From Peromyscus leucopus (taxonomy: Eukaryota; Chordata; Mammalia; Rodentia; Cricetidae): a stretch of DNA of 64,000 nt. The DNA is taken from assembly GCF_004664715.2 (NCBI RefSeq), contig NC_051072.1:38378142-38442141 (forward strand), written 5' to 3'. Position numbers and translations under genes: made by a program. Positions 1 through 11,879 of the stretch are shown piece by piece; positions within the stretch are counted from its first letter, which is position 1; every line of letters starts with the position of its first letter. The notes beneath the pieces were generated by a model. That model was not told where the DNA came from. It was given only the letters and a program-made list of their open reading frames with translations, and made no database searches.

Positions 1-590
1 GGGTGACAGAATGCTCAATTATTCCAAAATTTCTGGAGCATTTTTTTTAGCAGTATGACAATGCATTCTGTTGCAAAGGAAGTTGAATTATTTTCCTCTA
101 AAATAAAGGAAGAAAGTACATACTAGAGAGCTAACTCTAAAGGAACTCAGATCCCATCTCCCACTATCAGCTACATCCATGTACAGATCCCTTGCACACT
201 GGAAAGTGGTAGCTAAACATTTAGGTGCTTTTTGAACCTAGGGCAAAGTTAATCATTGGGGTTGGTATCCAGGGTCATCATCTAACCAAAGGTGTTCAAC
301 CCACAGCCTGTGGGCTGTGGGAGACCAGGAGGGTTCACTGTATTGAAATGTCACTCAAGATAAACACATATATGCTCTTGAAACCCATAGCCAAGGGTTG
401 GATACCCCTTGGATTTAGTGTGTGGTCCAAAACTATTCTTTTTCTTCCATTGTACCCCAGGAAAACCAAGATAACCATTGTAAACTATTCAGCGACAGCT
501 GCATGTGGGAAACTAGTAAGCAATGCATGGAAATAACCAGCTCCACTCACATTTGTTCAGATAACCACATCCACCTGTAGGATACCCTGG
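1..590. other. Unclassified single-copy-like DNA
   Basis: No gene, recognisable repeat or RNA was seen. The open frame at 225-536 has no family motif and is not supported as coding. Confidence 0.4.
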
Positions 591-724
591 GATGGAGCTG
601 GCATGATGGCTGAGCTGCTGAAAACACTTGAGCTTGTTGACTTGAGTTCTATCCCTGCAATCCAAGGTGAAAGAGAGAACAACTCCAAGTTGTTCTCTGA
701 CCTCCATGCTCACACGGTGGCACA
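591..724 (+). repeat. B2/B3-superfamily SINE, diverged
   Basis: The block reads like a tRNA-derived rodent SINE. It has a 'ggcatgatggctgagctgc' head where the A-box lies, a 'gagttctatccctgcaatcc' segment matching the B-box region, and the 'ttctctgacctccatgctca' tail common in B3-like copies. No clear target duplication was found, which fits an old copy. Open frames across it are incidental. Confidence 0.55.
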
Positions 725-1810
725 TTTACTTCTATATAAAATGAAAATAGAAAGGCAAAGTTTCTTTCACATAAATTCCATTTTCCCACGGCTCTAAGAC
801 AGCCATTCATTAACTCAATAAATGTTTATAAATTCTTCATCCATTATTGTTTATAATCTAGCTAAGGGGAAACATATTAATTACATATTCACAAACAGAA
901 TATAATTACAAGCTGAGGTGACTGCATAAAGGAAAAATACAGAGTGCTATGAAATTTTATAACAGGATGTCTGACGGAGAGGGAGGCACTGGGTGAAGCA
1001 TGGGGCTGTCATCTGAAGGACAAGTGCCCTTGATCATCAATTCCTGTAATTTGTTATGTAACAGTGTTTTCTTCATCTCTCTTTCTTTAATTTCCTTCCT
1101 TCTTTCTTTCACTTCCTATATAATTATCCCTGTAGTTTATAATACAGACAAGATAAAGATAGCATAATGAGTTGCACACATATTCATCTCTCGTGACTTA
1201 GTCTCCACTGTGTGCTTTTCAGAACAAAAATATGGACCTATTCATACTACCTTCTTCAGTTCAACTGCTCTCCAATATCTAACAGGTGGGTCTTACATTA
1301 TTTAGAAATAATGATGAGATCATCGAGAAAGATTCAGACAAAAATAAGGCAGCACTGAGGACTCTCAAACACAGCCAAAGCTTATGGGAAATGGAACTAT
1401 GATTTAGAACACAGTAGACTGTGAGTCTCCCAATGAGTCTCCTCTTAGGTTTTATTTCTCTCTTTCTGCCCCCATTGAGGGTTGGTTTCACCACTACCTC
1501 TTAGTACCCTTGTCTTTACTCCGTGCTTCTTTCTTATCCATGACTTCTACTGACATGTGTTCTCTAACTGTTACTTCTTTCTGAATATATATTAGCATTA
1601 GATACTTCAGTGTCTATGCTGTGGCTCTACCAATGCTTGTTTGGAAGTTTTATATCCATTGTCTTCAAGAGAGAACACTGAAAACATGACTCATTGTAGT
1701 CATTGTCCTTTGGCCAGGTTAGCAGCCACTACCTTAGGATCATAAGCAAACCTCTGATTGAATAAGTTGTATGTAACCAAATCAGAGTATAGCAGCAGCT
1801 CTTGGTACAA
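725..1810. other. Unclassified AT-rich DNA
   Basis: There is a short T/C-rich stretch near 1075-1110 and otherwise nothing recognisable. No gene is supported. Confidence 0.4.
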
Positions 1811-1899
1811 AGTCCCAGGGCTCGTTTTCATTTCTGGTCAAAAAATACCAGATTTGTTACCCCCATAGCTTTTAAAACTGGGCACATGACTAAATAACA

Positions 1900-2895
1900 A
1901 TACTCACATATTAAGCACCAGCCAGTGAGGAACAGTGGCTCCTTAAAAAAGAGGAAAATGAGATGAACCCTACAACTGCCCTCAATTACCATGTAAAGAG
2001 AGTCACCAGCCATAGCTCAGAGTTCAAGGTCCCAGGCAGAGCTCGGTAAGGTCTTTTAGTTGGGGATAATGAAGATGGGAATTTAGGGAATCCAGACCAG
2101 CTAGAGGTAGCCTGCAAGGAAGACAATGGGAGAACAGAACCAATGAAAATAATTCCAAAGACATAGGGAAGAGCTCCACCTTGGTATTAAACTAAACACT
2201 AACAAAAGCATGAATGTGAGTGGTTGACTAAGGGTAGAGAAAGACCCATTCTGAATGAGGATAGGAAATACTCCCTCAGCTTCACACCAAGTGGGGGCAG
2301 GAATAATCATTCAGAATGATTGGGAAGAAAAAAAATCAACCCCTCAACCTCACACAGATTGCAAAGACAAAACCACATTTATACCAGCCAGACTGAAAAT
2401 CTTCATACTTAGTGGAGCATTCCAGAACAAAGTTTGGGAAAGAATACAAAATATCCACTATTGAACAAGGTAACACTCATGTTATCTGACACTCGATCAA
2501 AAAAATTACCACTCATGAAAGTAGGGAGTGGGATACAACCCATAAGGAGGAGTCAATTCACTCAGTAGAAATAAAGCCAGCAACAAGACAGGATAAAAAA
2601 TAGTAGACAAATAAGTTTAAACTTATTTAACTGTATCCTGTATGTTCTAGAATGAAGTCTTAAGCACTTTAAACAAAACAGAGATGAAAGTCCAAAGCTG
2701 AGTTTTTACAAGTGAAAAATAATACAATAGAGTGATGGCTAATGAAGAAGATACTTTTAAAGAAAATATGAGTCACTTAGCTGACACAGTGATGGAAACT
2801 CTCTGGAAGGAAATACCCATAAGAAGAATAGAAGTAAGGAATGTCCATGGACTGGGAACAGCATCAAGCAGCCAAAACCATGTGTAACAGGAACT
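1900..2895 (+). repeat. Ancient L1M-type LINE remnant, 5'UTR to ORF1 region
   Basis: The A-rich plus strand follows the order of the old mammalian L1 5'UTR/ORF1 start. It has a 'ccagactgaaaatcttcata ... ggagcattccagaacaaag' block near 2385-2430, then the 'tcaaaaaaattaccactcatg' stretch, then an ORF1-like coiled-coil segment around 2700-2890 ending near 'tgggaacagcatcaagcagc'. All frames are broken by stops, so it is a dead fragment. The family comes from memory of the consensus. The left edge is uncertain and could start up to 100 bp earlier. Confidence 0.55.
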
Positions 2896-3446
2896 TGTGT
2901 GAGAATAAGAACTTGTCCAAGGAGACTCTTCTGCTCACAATCATACAAGGAAGAGCCAATTTCTGCAAGAACTTTTCTCTTCTCACAGCTTCTGTTTTTC
3001 CAAAATGTGAAGTCATTCTTGATTAGGAGACTTGGCTTCCTAAATATATGATGGCTGGTTTACAAGTTTGTCTACTGAACCAATTTGAACAAAGATAACT
3101 GATTAGTGGGCAGAGGTCCACAAAGTAGGGAAACCTCACGGTCTTTACTATAGTTAAAGGAAAGAGGAAATGGGGTGATGGGGAGCAGGAGGAAATGGAA
3201 AGTCCTGAGTTCCCTAGTCTGGATAATGAGATTTCACTAAATCCCCAATGTTCTTCCATCTCTATGAAATGGAAGCAAACTTGGGGTCACAACTTTAAAG
3301 TCTTTGGTAAATTTGAGCATTTTGAATCTCCCCACCATTGTTTCTAGGTGGTCACTTGTAAGGTTTTTCAATGAAAGTCTAATAAAGAGCCAGGTTTCCT
3401 GTCTTGATGAAGTAAGGAAGTGGAACCCAGAGAATCTATTTTGTTC
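2896..3446. other. Unclassified DNA
   Basis: No gene or recognised repeat was seen. The minus-strand open frame at 3237-3671 crosses the homopolymer tract at 3447-3478 and matches nothing known. Confidence 0.35.
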
Positions 3447-3478
3447 TTTTTTTTTTTGGTGTGTGTGTGGGGGGGGGG
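3447..3478. repeat. T11-(GT)n-G10 low-complexity tract
   Basis: Eleven T are followed by a short GT run and then about ten G. This is a composite simple repeat, prone to length change. Confidence 0.9.
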
Positions 3479-3812
3479 TTACTGTAGAGAAAGAAACAAG
3501 GAGGAAAATCCAGATGCCTAAAGGGTAGAAGCAGCTGCCAAGAGCACCTAAGCGGTGTGATGAACCATTGCAGAGAGAGGTGAGCTGTACTGCAGGAAGC
3601 CCTAAGAGAAAGAAGCTTGTCGTTCTCACCAGGACAACCACCTCAGAGGATATGAAAGATGCAGCAACCAATTATATCTCCTGCTCCTTGGTTGCTTGCT
3701 TAAATGCAAAGTCTCAGGGTCTGTGAAAGACTAAATAAATTAGAGACCCTGGGACACAAGGTCAGAACTCTGAACTTATTTTTAACATGCATTTATATTT
3801 ATTCTTTGAGAA

Positions 3813-3828
3813 TTATATATATATATAT
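3813..3828. repeat. (TA)n microsatellite
   Basis: A short run of about seven TA units lies in AT-rich DNA. Confidence 0.85.
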
Positions 3829-3954
3829 CAGTGTATGTTGATCATATTTGCTCTTTATCTCTCCCAGACAGTAGTGGCATGAGTTTCATGGGGTTCTCCA
3901 ATCACTTTCTGATTTATCTGAAGCTTGCTCCATAGGAGAGAACTCATTCCTAAT

Positions 3955-4490
3955 ACTGTATTCCTGGTCATGAACCCAGGGCTGGGGAGACCATGGGGCC
4001 TAGGGGAGAACCTACTACTATTATTTTGCTAAATGGACAGAGTATCAAACTGCCTTCTAAACGCTCAAGTTAATACCCACAGCTAGTGCAGCCCTCAGCC
4101 CTCAGCAGAGAAGCTTGTTTGCCGTGGACAGCAGTGGAGACAGAGACTCACCTCTGGTCAAAGAACAGAGAAGTGCCTGTGGGATACTTTCCCCTCAGTT
4201 GCCTATCTATTCCACACACCTTCCAAGCTCCAGAATTATCACCCGCGGAAGAGTGGGAGGAACGACTGTAAGGATTAGATGTTGGAGAACAATGCTCTGT
4301 AACCATGTCTGTTGGACTTGACACAGGTGTTGCGCTCATGCATGCATCACAGTTGCGGCTGCCTCCAGGAGACTTCACAGAAGCAAGCCTGTCAGCATCC
4401 CAGCATAGATAAGCCAGGGGCTCAGGAGGCCCCAGCCCTGGCTTGGTTGTTGATTGCTGCTGGCAGAGAGAGGCTTTTTACTCAGGAATC
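3955..4490 (+). repeat. Rodent L1 (Lx-type) 3' region fragment
   Basis: The block contains landmarks of the rodent L1 3' region in order: 'ccacagctagtgcagccctc', an 'agagaagcttgtttgc' segment, a 'gagactcacctctggtcaaag' segment, then 'ggggctcaggaggccccagc' near 4418. These segments have no intact frame. The fragment is truncated at both ends and no poly-A tail is present. A related segment in the opposite orientation lies near 61690-61990. The subfamily is not resolved. Confidence 0.6.
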
Positions 4491-5890
4491 TGAACTTTTA
4501 AAATGGATGTCCAGCCAATTCTCATGCATTCTCCAGTTGGCACCAGGATCCTAGAAATCAAGAGAGACTGAGCCACGATCTTTGAAACAGTCTTACTGGT
4601 GTCCTTGGGTCCGTATTCTCGATAGCACTGAAATAGAAACAGGATGCAAACAGAAACTCAAGGCCTGTTTTAGGTGGTATGCATCTTTCTAGCCTTCATC
4701 ATCATGGTAGATATTTGAGAAGATGTTTCTCCAGAAATCATTCTAAAGCTAATGGTGCCCTATGGATAAATGTGCATAAGTCATCGAAGGGCATAAGGTA
4801 AGGAATGCCTTCTCCCGGGTCTCTTGGAATCAGGACGGAGTGAACTAGAACTTTTCTGAAAGTAAAAAGTAGAAATTGCAGCCAAACCTTTTGATGCCTC
4901 ATATGTCAAATGTCAGAGCTGGCTTTGTACCTGAGCCCTGGGCATTTGTAATGACTCCAAGAATCACAATGAGTGCCTGCCAATGATCAGTTCTTAGGCC
5001 TAGGACAGTTCACTGTGCTTCTTTTCATTTCTTTTCTAATTAAAGGGCTGCAAAGACTACAAATGAGATTTATTTCCTTTGTAACTCACATAATATCGTC
5101 CTATTTCAAATGCCACTCTCCAACTGTGGCAGGAACTGGCATGTCAGTCTTGAGATCCCTGTGAGCAACTCTTTGTTTTAATGAGTGGAGTGGAGACCTG
5201 GGGGCGGAGGAAGGATGTAACTGTTAGTAGCAACTAATGTGTTGTGGGGTATCTGTCTAGCCCACAGGGTTTCCTTTTCTCTCTTCTTGCAATATTCTTA
5301 GAAAATTGAAGTTACGATTATTGAATTATGCTTACATGCCTAACTTTTGCCCACTTTTTCAAGTCTCCTTTTGACAGCTCACAACACATTATTTGCAGAA
5401 TTACTTAAACATAGACACTTTTTTTGAGGCCAAACTTACAAAACTCCGTCTTGCTCTGGAAAAAGAAATGCTGTATCTCAATTGTCTCTCTTGCTTCAGA
5501 GAAAAACAATGAAACTTTTGTGATCCATTAGCATCTAGTCTCCAAAGCACTAAAACCAGAAGGAAGCAAACTTAACCTGAGGTCACTCTTCATTACTTCC
5601 TCACACTGCTGTTGAACACACTGGACCATATACACCTCAGTGCTGTGACCCGTTGATCAGACACTGGTTCCTGGAAGAAACTTAGGAGATTAGAGAACCT
5701 GTTCTTCTCTTCAGATTATTAAAGTGCTCAATTGAAATCACAATTTTAAATCCCTTCCCTGTGACTTCACAACCCTATAACTGCCAAACTAAAACTGGAA
5801 TTCAGATTCCTCCAGTGATTTATCTTTAGCCATGATTTCAAAATCAGAATGGTTAGCAATTTCCTTGAGAGAGTCAGTACAGCCACCAGG
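4491..5890. other. Unclassified DNA, no gene
   Basis: About 1.4 kb holds no recognised repeat, RNA or coding signal. It may include decayed old repeats that cannot be named by eye. Confidence 0.4.
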
Positions 5891-5899
5891 AGGAGGTAG

Positions 5900-6015
5900 G
5901 ACCCTTAAGAATCTGACGGCTCTGAACACAGAGTTTCATTTCATTTGCCAGTGGCTAGACTTTGGCAAGTTACTCTCAACTTTTTTAGCTGTGAATGGGG
6001 CTGCAGACATTTGGT
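5900..6015 (+). repeat. MIR SINE fragment
   Basis: The segment matches the MIR core and following part: 'ctagactttggcaagttact' corresponds to the usual 'tgtgactttgggcaagttac', and is followed by a decayed 'cctcagtttcctcatctgtaaaatggg' (here 'agctgtgaatgggg'). Confidence 0.65.
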
Positions 6016-6136
6016 GAGTATAGTCTCCTGTTCAATAAATACTGAGTGGCTCATTGGAGTCAGAGTCAGTTATCAACCCAAAGTCAGGAAATGAACAAGA
6101 TGGTGTATTATCATATAATATATCTACAGGTAAGCT

Positions 6137-6142
6137 CATAAC
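6137..6142. other. Target-site duplication, left copy (cataac)
   Basis: This six-base sequence is repeated exactly at 6534-6539, immediately outside the LTR ends. Confidence 0.9.
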
Positions 6143-6533
6143 TGTAGTGTGAATCCTTACTGTTCTTAATAATAAAAACCCAGAGCCAGATAGCAGGGTA
6201 AATGCTAGAAGATCAGAGAGAAAAAGGAGCAAGCCACAGCCACCTCTTACCTTGCTGACTCCCCAGCCTGAGGGGCAAGGGAGTGAGCTCCTGTCTCCTC
6301 CTGCCTTATATTCCTCTCTCTGCCCAGCCATATCACTTCCTGTTTCCTCCTCCCTAGTGCTGGGATTAAAGGCATGTGCCTCCATAGTACTAGGATCAAA
6401 GGAATGAGATCCCAAATGATGGGATTAAAGATGTATGCCACCACTGCCTGGCCTCCATGGTTAACTAGTGGCTTAACTCTGCACTCTGATCTCCAGGCAA
6501 GCTTTATTTGTTAGAGCACAAAGTATTACCACA
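6143..6533 (-). mobile_element. Intact solo LTR of a muroid ERV (ERV2/ERVK-like)
   Basis: This 391-bp element starts with TG and ends with CA on both strands and is flanked by a perfect 6-bp duplication, cataac, which is the duplication size usual for ERV2-class elements. Read on the minus strand it begins tgtggtaatactttgtgc, soon has an AATAAA-like 'caaataaagc', then a B1-like segment (ggcagtggtggcatacatct), then an 'aatataaggc' TATA-like box, and ends near 'gattcacactaca'. No internal proviral sequence is present, so it is a solo LTR left by recombination between two LTRs. It belongs to the same general family as the partial copy at 63534-64000. The family name (mys- or BglII-like) is not settled. 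Confidence 0.8.
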
Positions 6534-6539
6534 CATAAC
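6534..6539. other. Target-site duplication, right copy (cataac)
   Basis: It is identical to 6137-6142 and marks the insertion boundary of the LTR. Confidence 0.9.
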
Positions 6540-7189
6540 GACAGCAAACATTTGAAGATGTACAAGATGTAACACTGTAGACAAAAGTAAGTGGTGTGGA
6601 GAAAAATTGTAGAGAGTTGGCCGAGTATTAGCAGGGCAGAGAAGGTCAAGTACATCCGTGTGCTTTATCATAAGCCAGAGAGTCTTGGATGACTATATTG
6701 ATAATTGAATGACTGTAGAGGTATGTGAAGAAAGTGAGGGATGAGAACACTATAGAAAAATACTAAACTTACCTCCTTGGTGTAACCTACTTGGAATAGC
6801 AGCTCAGAGGGATGGGCAGAGTAAAAGTATATCAGACTGCAAGCGACACAGTGAAGCTGGGTCCCCATGGAAGTTCAAGGGCATCCCCTGGAAAGACACT
6901 GTGAGAATTTTAGCTCTTATTTTAGATAAAATGGGTGTGTGCAGTAATGCTTTGACCAGAGGAGCCACTGGACACACATTTTGAAAAGACAGCAGCTGCT
7001 TTGGAATAAATTATTAGATCAGCAAAGGAGGAAGGTAGGAGGCCAGTGAGGAGAACTTTCAAAAACCCAGGATAGAAATCACATACAAAAGAAGTCAGAT
7101 TTGGGATAAATTTCTTAAAAATAGCTCAAAGATCCCCTCAGAGGTGAGATGTACATTATGAGACAAAGAGAAACCAAATGTGAATTCAA
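6540..7189. other. Unclassified DNA, possibly old repeat
   Basis: No gene was seen. The stretch 6940-7145 has the style of an old interspersed repeat ('aggaggccagtgaggagaac'), but I cannot assign a family. Confidence 0.35.
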
Positions 7190-7800
7190 AAGTAACTCAA
7201 GGATGCTCGTGACAGACAAAATGTAAAAATGCTAAATGAAATTCAATCTCACTCATAAAAGAAATACAAAAATAAAACTATATTGAGTCAACCTTTTTCA
7301 CTTATCAGATTAGCTAAAATGCAAATCCTTGATTCCTGGGATCCTGCTGTAAACTTGAGCATGTACGAGAATTGGCCAGACACCCATTTTAAAAGTTCAC
7401 ACCCCTAAAGTAAATGGCTCTTTGCTAGCAGCCAACAGTCACTAATAGCTCCTAAAGTAGAGATTTAGCCTCCTGAGCTCCTGGCCTATTCATGCTAGAC
7501 TACATCTCCCCTAAAAAATATGAAAGTTTTAAAACAAGGGCAGCAAAAGCTAAGGGGTTGCACACATTTCAGATGAATTAAAAACCATAACTCTCCTACC
7601 AAGGGAAATTTTACCAAGTATGGTTACGCACATATGGCTCATCCTTTGAAAAAATAATTCATTTCTAAGAATCTACCTCAAACAGACAAAATTATGAAAT
7701 GATAGACGCACATGACATTGGGATTGAAGTAGTACTTTAAAAACTCAGAGACTTGAAACAAGTGATTATCTATTAATAATGGCTAGTACTATGAAGGTAT
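7190..7800 (+). repeat. Ancient L1M-type LINE remnant, end of ORF2
   Basis: The sequence follows the 3' end of old L1 ORF2: 'aatgctaaatgaaattcaat', 'ctcactcataaaagaaatac', then a 'cttatcagattagctaaaat' segment. A diverged 'aagaatctacctcaaacaga' follows near 7666. Stops occur in all frames. The middle part (7400-7580) is poorly matched and may be an indel or another sequence. Confidence 0.55.
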
Positions 7801-8414
7801 AGAAACCATATGTTACATGCAGGGGAGAGAGGAAGAGACAGAGAGACAGAGACAGAGATAAGACAGAAGGAGTGCAATTGTTTGTGTTTGGTGAACATTT
7901 TGTGGGGATTAATAGAGATCTTCAAAATCTCCTATGAAATACCACACTTACCCGGTGCTTTCCCTTCCTTCAACCTAAGTCTAGGAAATACTGAAGGGTA
8001 AGTGAAAGGGGGGAAATTACCCTTAAAAATCACACATTTACAGAGTTAAAGGAGATTAATGGAATAGGAAGACGTAATTGGGATGGGGAGTTGGGAGTGC
8101 CCTACACACAGGAAAAGGGAATAAAAATGAGGATAAGAGTAAAGGCTTTTGAAGAATCTACATGGAAACTTGCTGTTGTAGACACTTTCTAGATGTGAAT
8201 ATATAGAGATAGTTTTTTTTGTAGCCTTTTTTTTTATTTTATTTTACAATACTATTCAGTTCTACATAACAGCCACAGATTACCCATGCCACTGTGTTTT
8301 CTCTCCCCCTTGCTTGAAAAACCAACACATGGCCCCTTCTTACTCTCCTGATAGCCTGTTTCATAAGATGGACCCCATTTTTGACACTGCTAACAGTAAT
8401 GTACATTAAACATA

Positions 8415-8415
<1 letters not shown>
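7801..8415. other. Unclassified DNA with GA-rich patch
   Basis: A short purine-rich stretch (gagaga/gacaga) lies at about 7815-7870. Nothing else was recognised. Confidence 0.35.

Positions 8416-8449
<34 letters not shown>
8416..8449. repeat. (CA)17 microsatellite
   Basis: Thirty-four bases of uninterrupted CA. An oppositely oriented (TG)n of the same length starts 121 bases downstream. Confidence 0.95.
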
Positions 8450-8453
<4 letters not shown>

Positions 8454-8568
8454 AGCACATTTATAAAGGATTTTAAAAACAAATGTAGAAAGAAATGGTT
8501 ATGACTTTTATAAAGAAAACTAGGAAATGATTTTTTGAAGATATAAGCATTGCAATGTCAACACTGGT

Positions 8569-8570
<2 letters not shown>

Positions 8571-8604
<34 letters not shown>
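8571..8604. repeat. (TG)17 microsatellite
   Basis: Thirty-four bases of uninterrupted TG, complementary to the CA tract upstream. Confidence 0.95.
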
Positions 8605-8605
<1 letters not shown>

Positions 8606-8800
8606 CAAGCATGTGCGTGCTTGCACACGGGGCCCCTGTACGTGCCTGCAGAAGCCAAAAGAGGACTTTGGATATCCAGCTCTGTCACTCGCCTGCTTAC
8701 GTCCTAGAGCCAGGCAGGGTCTTTCACCAAACCTGAAGTTTGCCATTTTTCAGCCAGGCTGACTGGCAAACAAGTTCCAAGGACCCTCTTGTTTCCATAC
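8605..8800 (+). repeat. Rodent dispersed repeat following (TG)n, family not assigned
   Basis: After the TG run come 'gtgcgtgcttgcacac', an 'agaggactttggatatccag' segment, and then an 'agccaggcagggtctttcac ... cctgaagtttgccatttt ... ggctgactggc' stretch. This arrangement recurs in rodent genomes behind TG microsatellites and resembles a B4/RSINE-like unit. The name is uncertain. Confidence 0.4.
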
Positions 8801-10885
8801 CCTCTCACCATGACCCACCAGGGCTGGGAAACCAGGCACACATGAAATGTGTACATCACTCTTTCTAGTGCATTCTTACTGGGAAGTGTTCACAGTTCAC
8901 ATAGCCAAAACCATGGCAAATAAAATTTAGATTGTATCCATCAGTATTGTTGTAAGAAGGGATACTCATATTTACATTTTTATTTTGAAAACATTTTATA
9001 CATACTAGAGCAAAGAAAATAATCACATTAATATTATAGGAAACCAAGGAAAGTGATATGATAAAAATGAAAAATCAAAGAAACTAAATGAAAAGCTTAT
9101 AAGTTTATATTGGAATTGAAAATAGCAGTATAAATTTAGAATGTGTTGTCCTCTTTTGTGTTAAAAAAAATTTGCTCCACATTTCCTAATTTTGTTGATT
9201 TAAGAAGTCTGGGAGCTATGAATCTCTGGTTGCAGTACCCAGTGTGGCCTCAAAATTCCATTTTTCATGATGGAGCCGGGTTCCACAGAGAAAAGTCTCT
9301 TTCCATAATGAAGGCAGGAAATAGGTAAAATGGACCAAGGATTTTTTTTTTTTTTTAACAAATTAGAAAGAAATGAGAGAATCATGTAAAAAGACACAAG
9401 AAGCAAATTGAAGAGGCATTCCCTAGGGAGAAGTGATACAAACATGAAACTGCAGAAGAAAAGGATCAATTATACAAAATCTGTACGTTCCTGATAGAGG
9501 ACTTGAAACAATACAAATATCCAGTTGTTTTGCAGGAAGGAAGCATAATTACTGGGAAGGGTGGGTGGAGCAAAGAGAGATCTACTAGTTTTAGTGTGGG
9601 GGCTTTTAGAGCATGCTATATACTGATGGCAGTGATCAGTAGAGAGGAACACTGATCAGGTAAGACACTGGAGAGCCACAACAGCTGGAGACATTCCCAG
9701 TAGGTGAGAGGTGAGGGACTCCCTGTACAAAGGGAAGCCTTGCTCTAGGCAGGTGTGTGGATCAAGCTCTGTGGGACAGCAGGGAAGAAAGAGAATGGGA
9801 ATCCAGGCAAGGAACTGGGACATGAGTTGGAGAGGAAATAGATGGCTTCTTCTGATTCCTTCCATTTTTCTCAGAGAAAAAGAAATGGGGAGTATGGTGG
9901 AGGAAGTAGTATTGAGGGTTGGGAAACAGTGAAAATGTAAAGCAGTTGGGCGGGTAGAGCCCAGTGAGGGAATAGATGGGGGAAATCTAGAGGAACTGCC
10001 AGTCAATCAAAATCCTAGTGGGTGTGGCTCCTCCTGAGTTTGAAAGAGGCAAAGCAGCTTCAAGGTCTGCTTACATTCAGGCAGTGTCCACACAGCTGGA
10101 TGCACAGGAAGATTCGAGTGTGCTGAGACAGCATCTGGCGAAGACTAACAATCTCACAGTCACATAGTAAAAATACATGTAGACAGTACTTCTGTATTGT
10201 ACCTCTGCTCAACCCCATACAAATTACAGAAGGGTGGGAAAAGGAGAAGACTGAACTCTCTGAGCATCATTCATGTATGACATCTGATAGTAAGCTTAAA
10301 AAGAGATGGCCGTAGGCTAAGTAAGAAAACAAAAGGTATACGTACTTCAATATTAGCCGTTTCCAAGTTATTATATACATTTCAAGCAGTCTTGAAAAAA
10401 TTCAGAATGAACATTTGGGAACTTTATTTTCTTGTGCGCAGGTATGATTTTTAAAATAGATTATTCAAACCCAAATGGTTAGCCCTGAACACAAGCAACA
10501 ACTACCTAAGTAAACTCCGTAGGGTGTATATGTGTGTTTGCACCAACAATTAAAGAAGAGATTATAATGTAGAGAAGGATTGGGGGGGTCATGGCAGGAG
10601 ATGAAGAAGAAGAAAAATGATGCAATATTCATGAATAGAATTCTCAAAAAAAGGTTAATTGAAGCAAAAGGGTGTACTGATTCTCATGAAGGCTTTCTGA
10701 GAGGAGGTGTTCTGCTGTGTTGCTGAGCCCTGTGGCTCCAGAAATGCTCAGGTCAGATCCTGAATTCCCTGCTCTCTTGTTTTTGAGTTCTGTGGTTTCA
10801 GCTTCCTCATTTGTAAATCCGTCTTCTATTTTTACCATCCATGAGCATCTTGAATACCTTATAACAATTCAGGGCTACAGCCACA
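8801..10885. other. Unclassified DNA, no gene
   Basis: About 2 kb holds no supported gene. A T15 run sits at 9342-9356. A G run and GAA-rich patch lie at 10584-10620. Open frames at 9656-10006 and nearby show no motif. Confidence 0.4.
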
Positions 10886-11070
10886 GTGACAGGTAGTATT
10901 TACTGGCTGTTTGCACATGAGGCATTGTTCCAATCACTTTGCATCTGTTTATTTTGCTTCATAACAATCCCACAAGGAGGCTGAGGCACCAGGAGGGTCA
11001 AGAATTTTCATAAGGTCACATGGTTACTAAGTGAGGGAATCTGGATACACAGACTTGAGGTCTTAGCAGC
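10886..11070 (+). repeat. MIR SINE
   Basis: This is a good MIR match over most of its length: 'ggtagtatttactggctgtt', the 'gcattgttccaatcactttg' core, 'cataacaatcccacaaggag', then 'ctgaggcaccaggagg' and a 'gtcacatggttactaagtg' tail. Confidence 0.8.
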
Positions 11071-11879
11071 TGCATTATACTGTTTTGGGGATTATCACAA
11101 GAAAGAACAAAGAGAAGCCACGTTAGCAAGTATGCTTTGTGAAGTAATAACTTTCAAAACAATTCAGCATTGCTCTCAAAATCTGTACGTGTGGCAAATG
11201 GAAAATCTGGAGTTGTGTTACATGATCTTATTATTGTATAATTTTTTTCACTAAGAGAAGCATAAAACAATTAGAAAGATTTATGTTGATCTCATTCCTA
11301 TGCATAACCTATATGTTAAACAGTGCAGGAAAAGGGCAATGAGGCACAGAATCTTTGTAACTGTGAGTTATTTCTGCAGATTCATTCCAAAATTCTGCAA
11401 AGTGATTCCTCTTCAAAATCAAAACTGAATTTATTTAATCAAGAAAATCCAATTGCTAAGCCCATACTGGAGAACTTTCAGTATACAAAGTTGCTATGTC
11501 CGTTTGCTTTCTCTACCTTCCTAGCAAAGTTCTTTGCTCATGCCTAAGGAATTTATTGTCTCCAAATTCAAGAAAGCAGAAGATGCTGGCAACACCAGGG
11601 TTGTTTCCTTCTGAGACTAATGACGGGACGACTTCGACTTGTAAGGACCATTTTCTTACTGTTTTTGTATCATTTCCTCTCCATCTGTATGTCTCTGTAG
11701 TCATTGACCCTTTTGATAAAGACACACTTCATATTGAAGTAGACACTTCTAAATTTATTTAAATTGATTGCCTCTGCTAGGACTTTATCTGTTGCATTCT
11801 ATGGTATTGAAAGGTAGCACAGCAATATTTCTTTTTAAGAAGCAATGTCATTTATAGCACAATTGCTGCATATAAACTA
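11071..11879. other. Unclassified DNA, no gene
   Basis: Overlapping open frames at 11323-11547 and 11496-11762 show no recognisable domain. No repeat was identified. Confidence 0.35.

Noticed and set aside
3237..3671. 144-codon minus-strand frame
   Set aside because: It reads through the T/GT/G low-complexity tract, which yields a Pro/His/Lys run, and shows no family motif.
6032..6415. 127-codon minus-strand frame
   Set aside because: It lies largely inside the solo LTR and its B1-like segment; repeat-derived.
8416..8604. CRISPR-like spaced repeats
   Set aside because: Repeats are dinucleotide microsatellites in a mammalian context; there are no spacers of uniform size.
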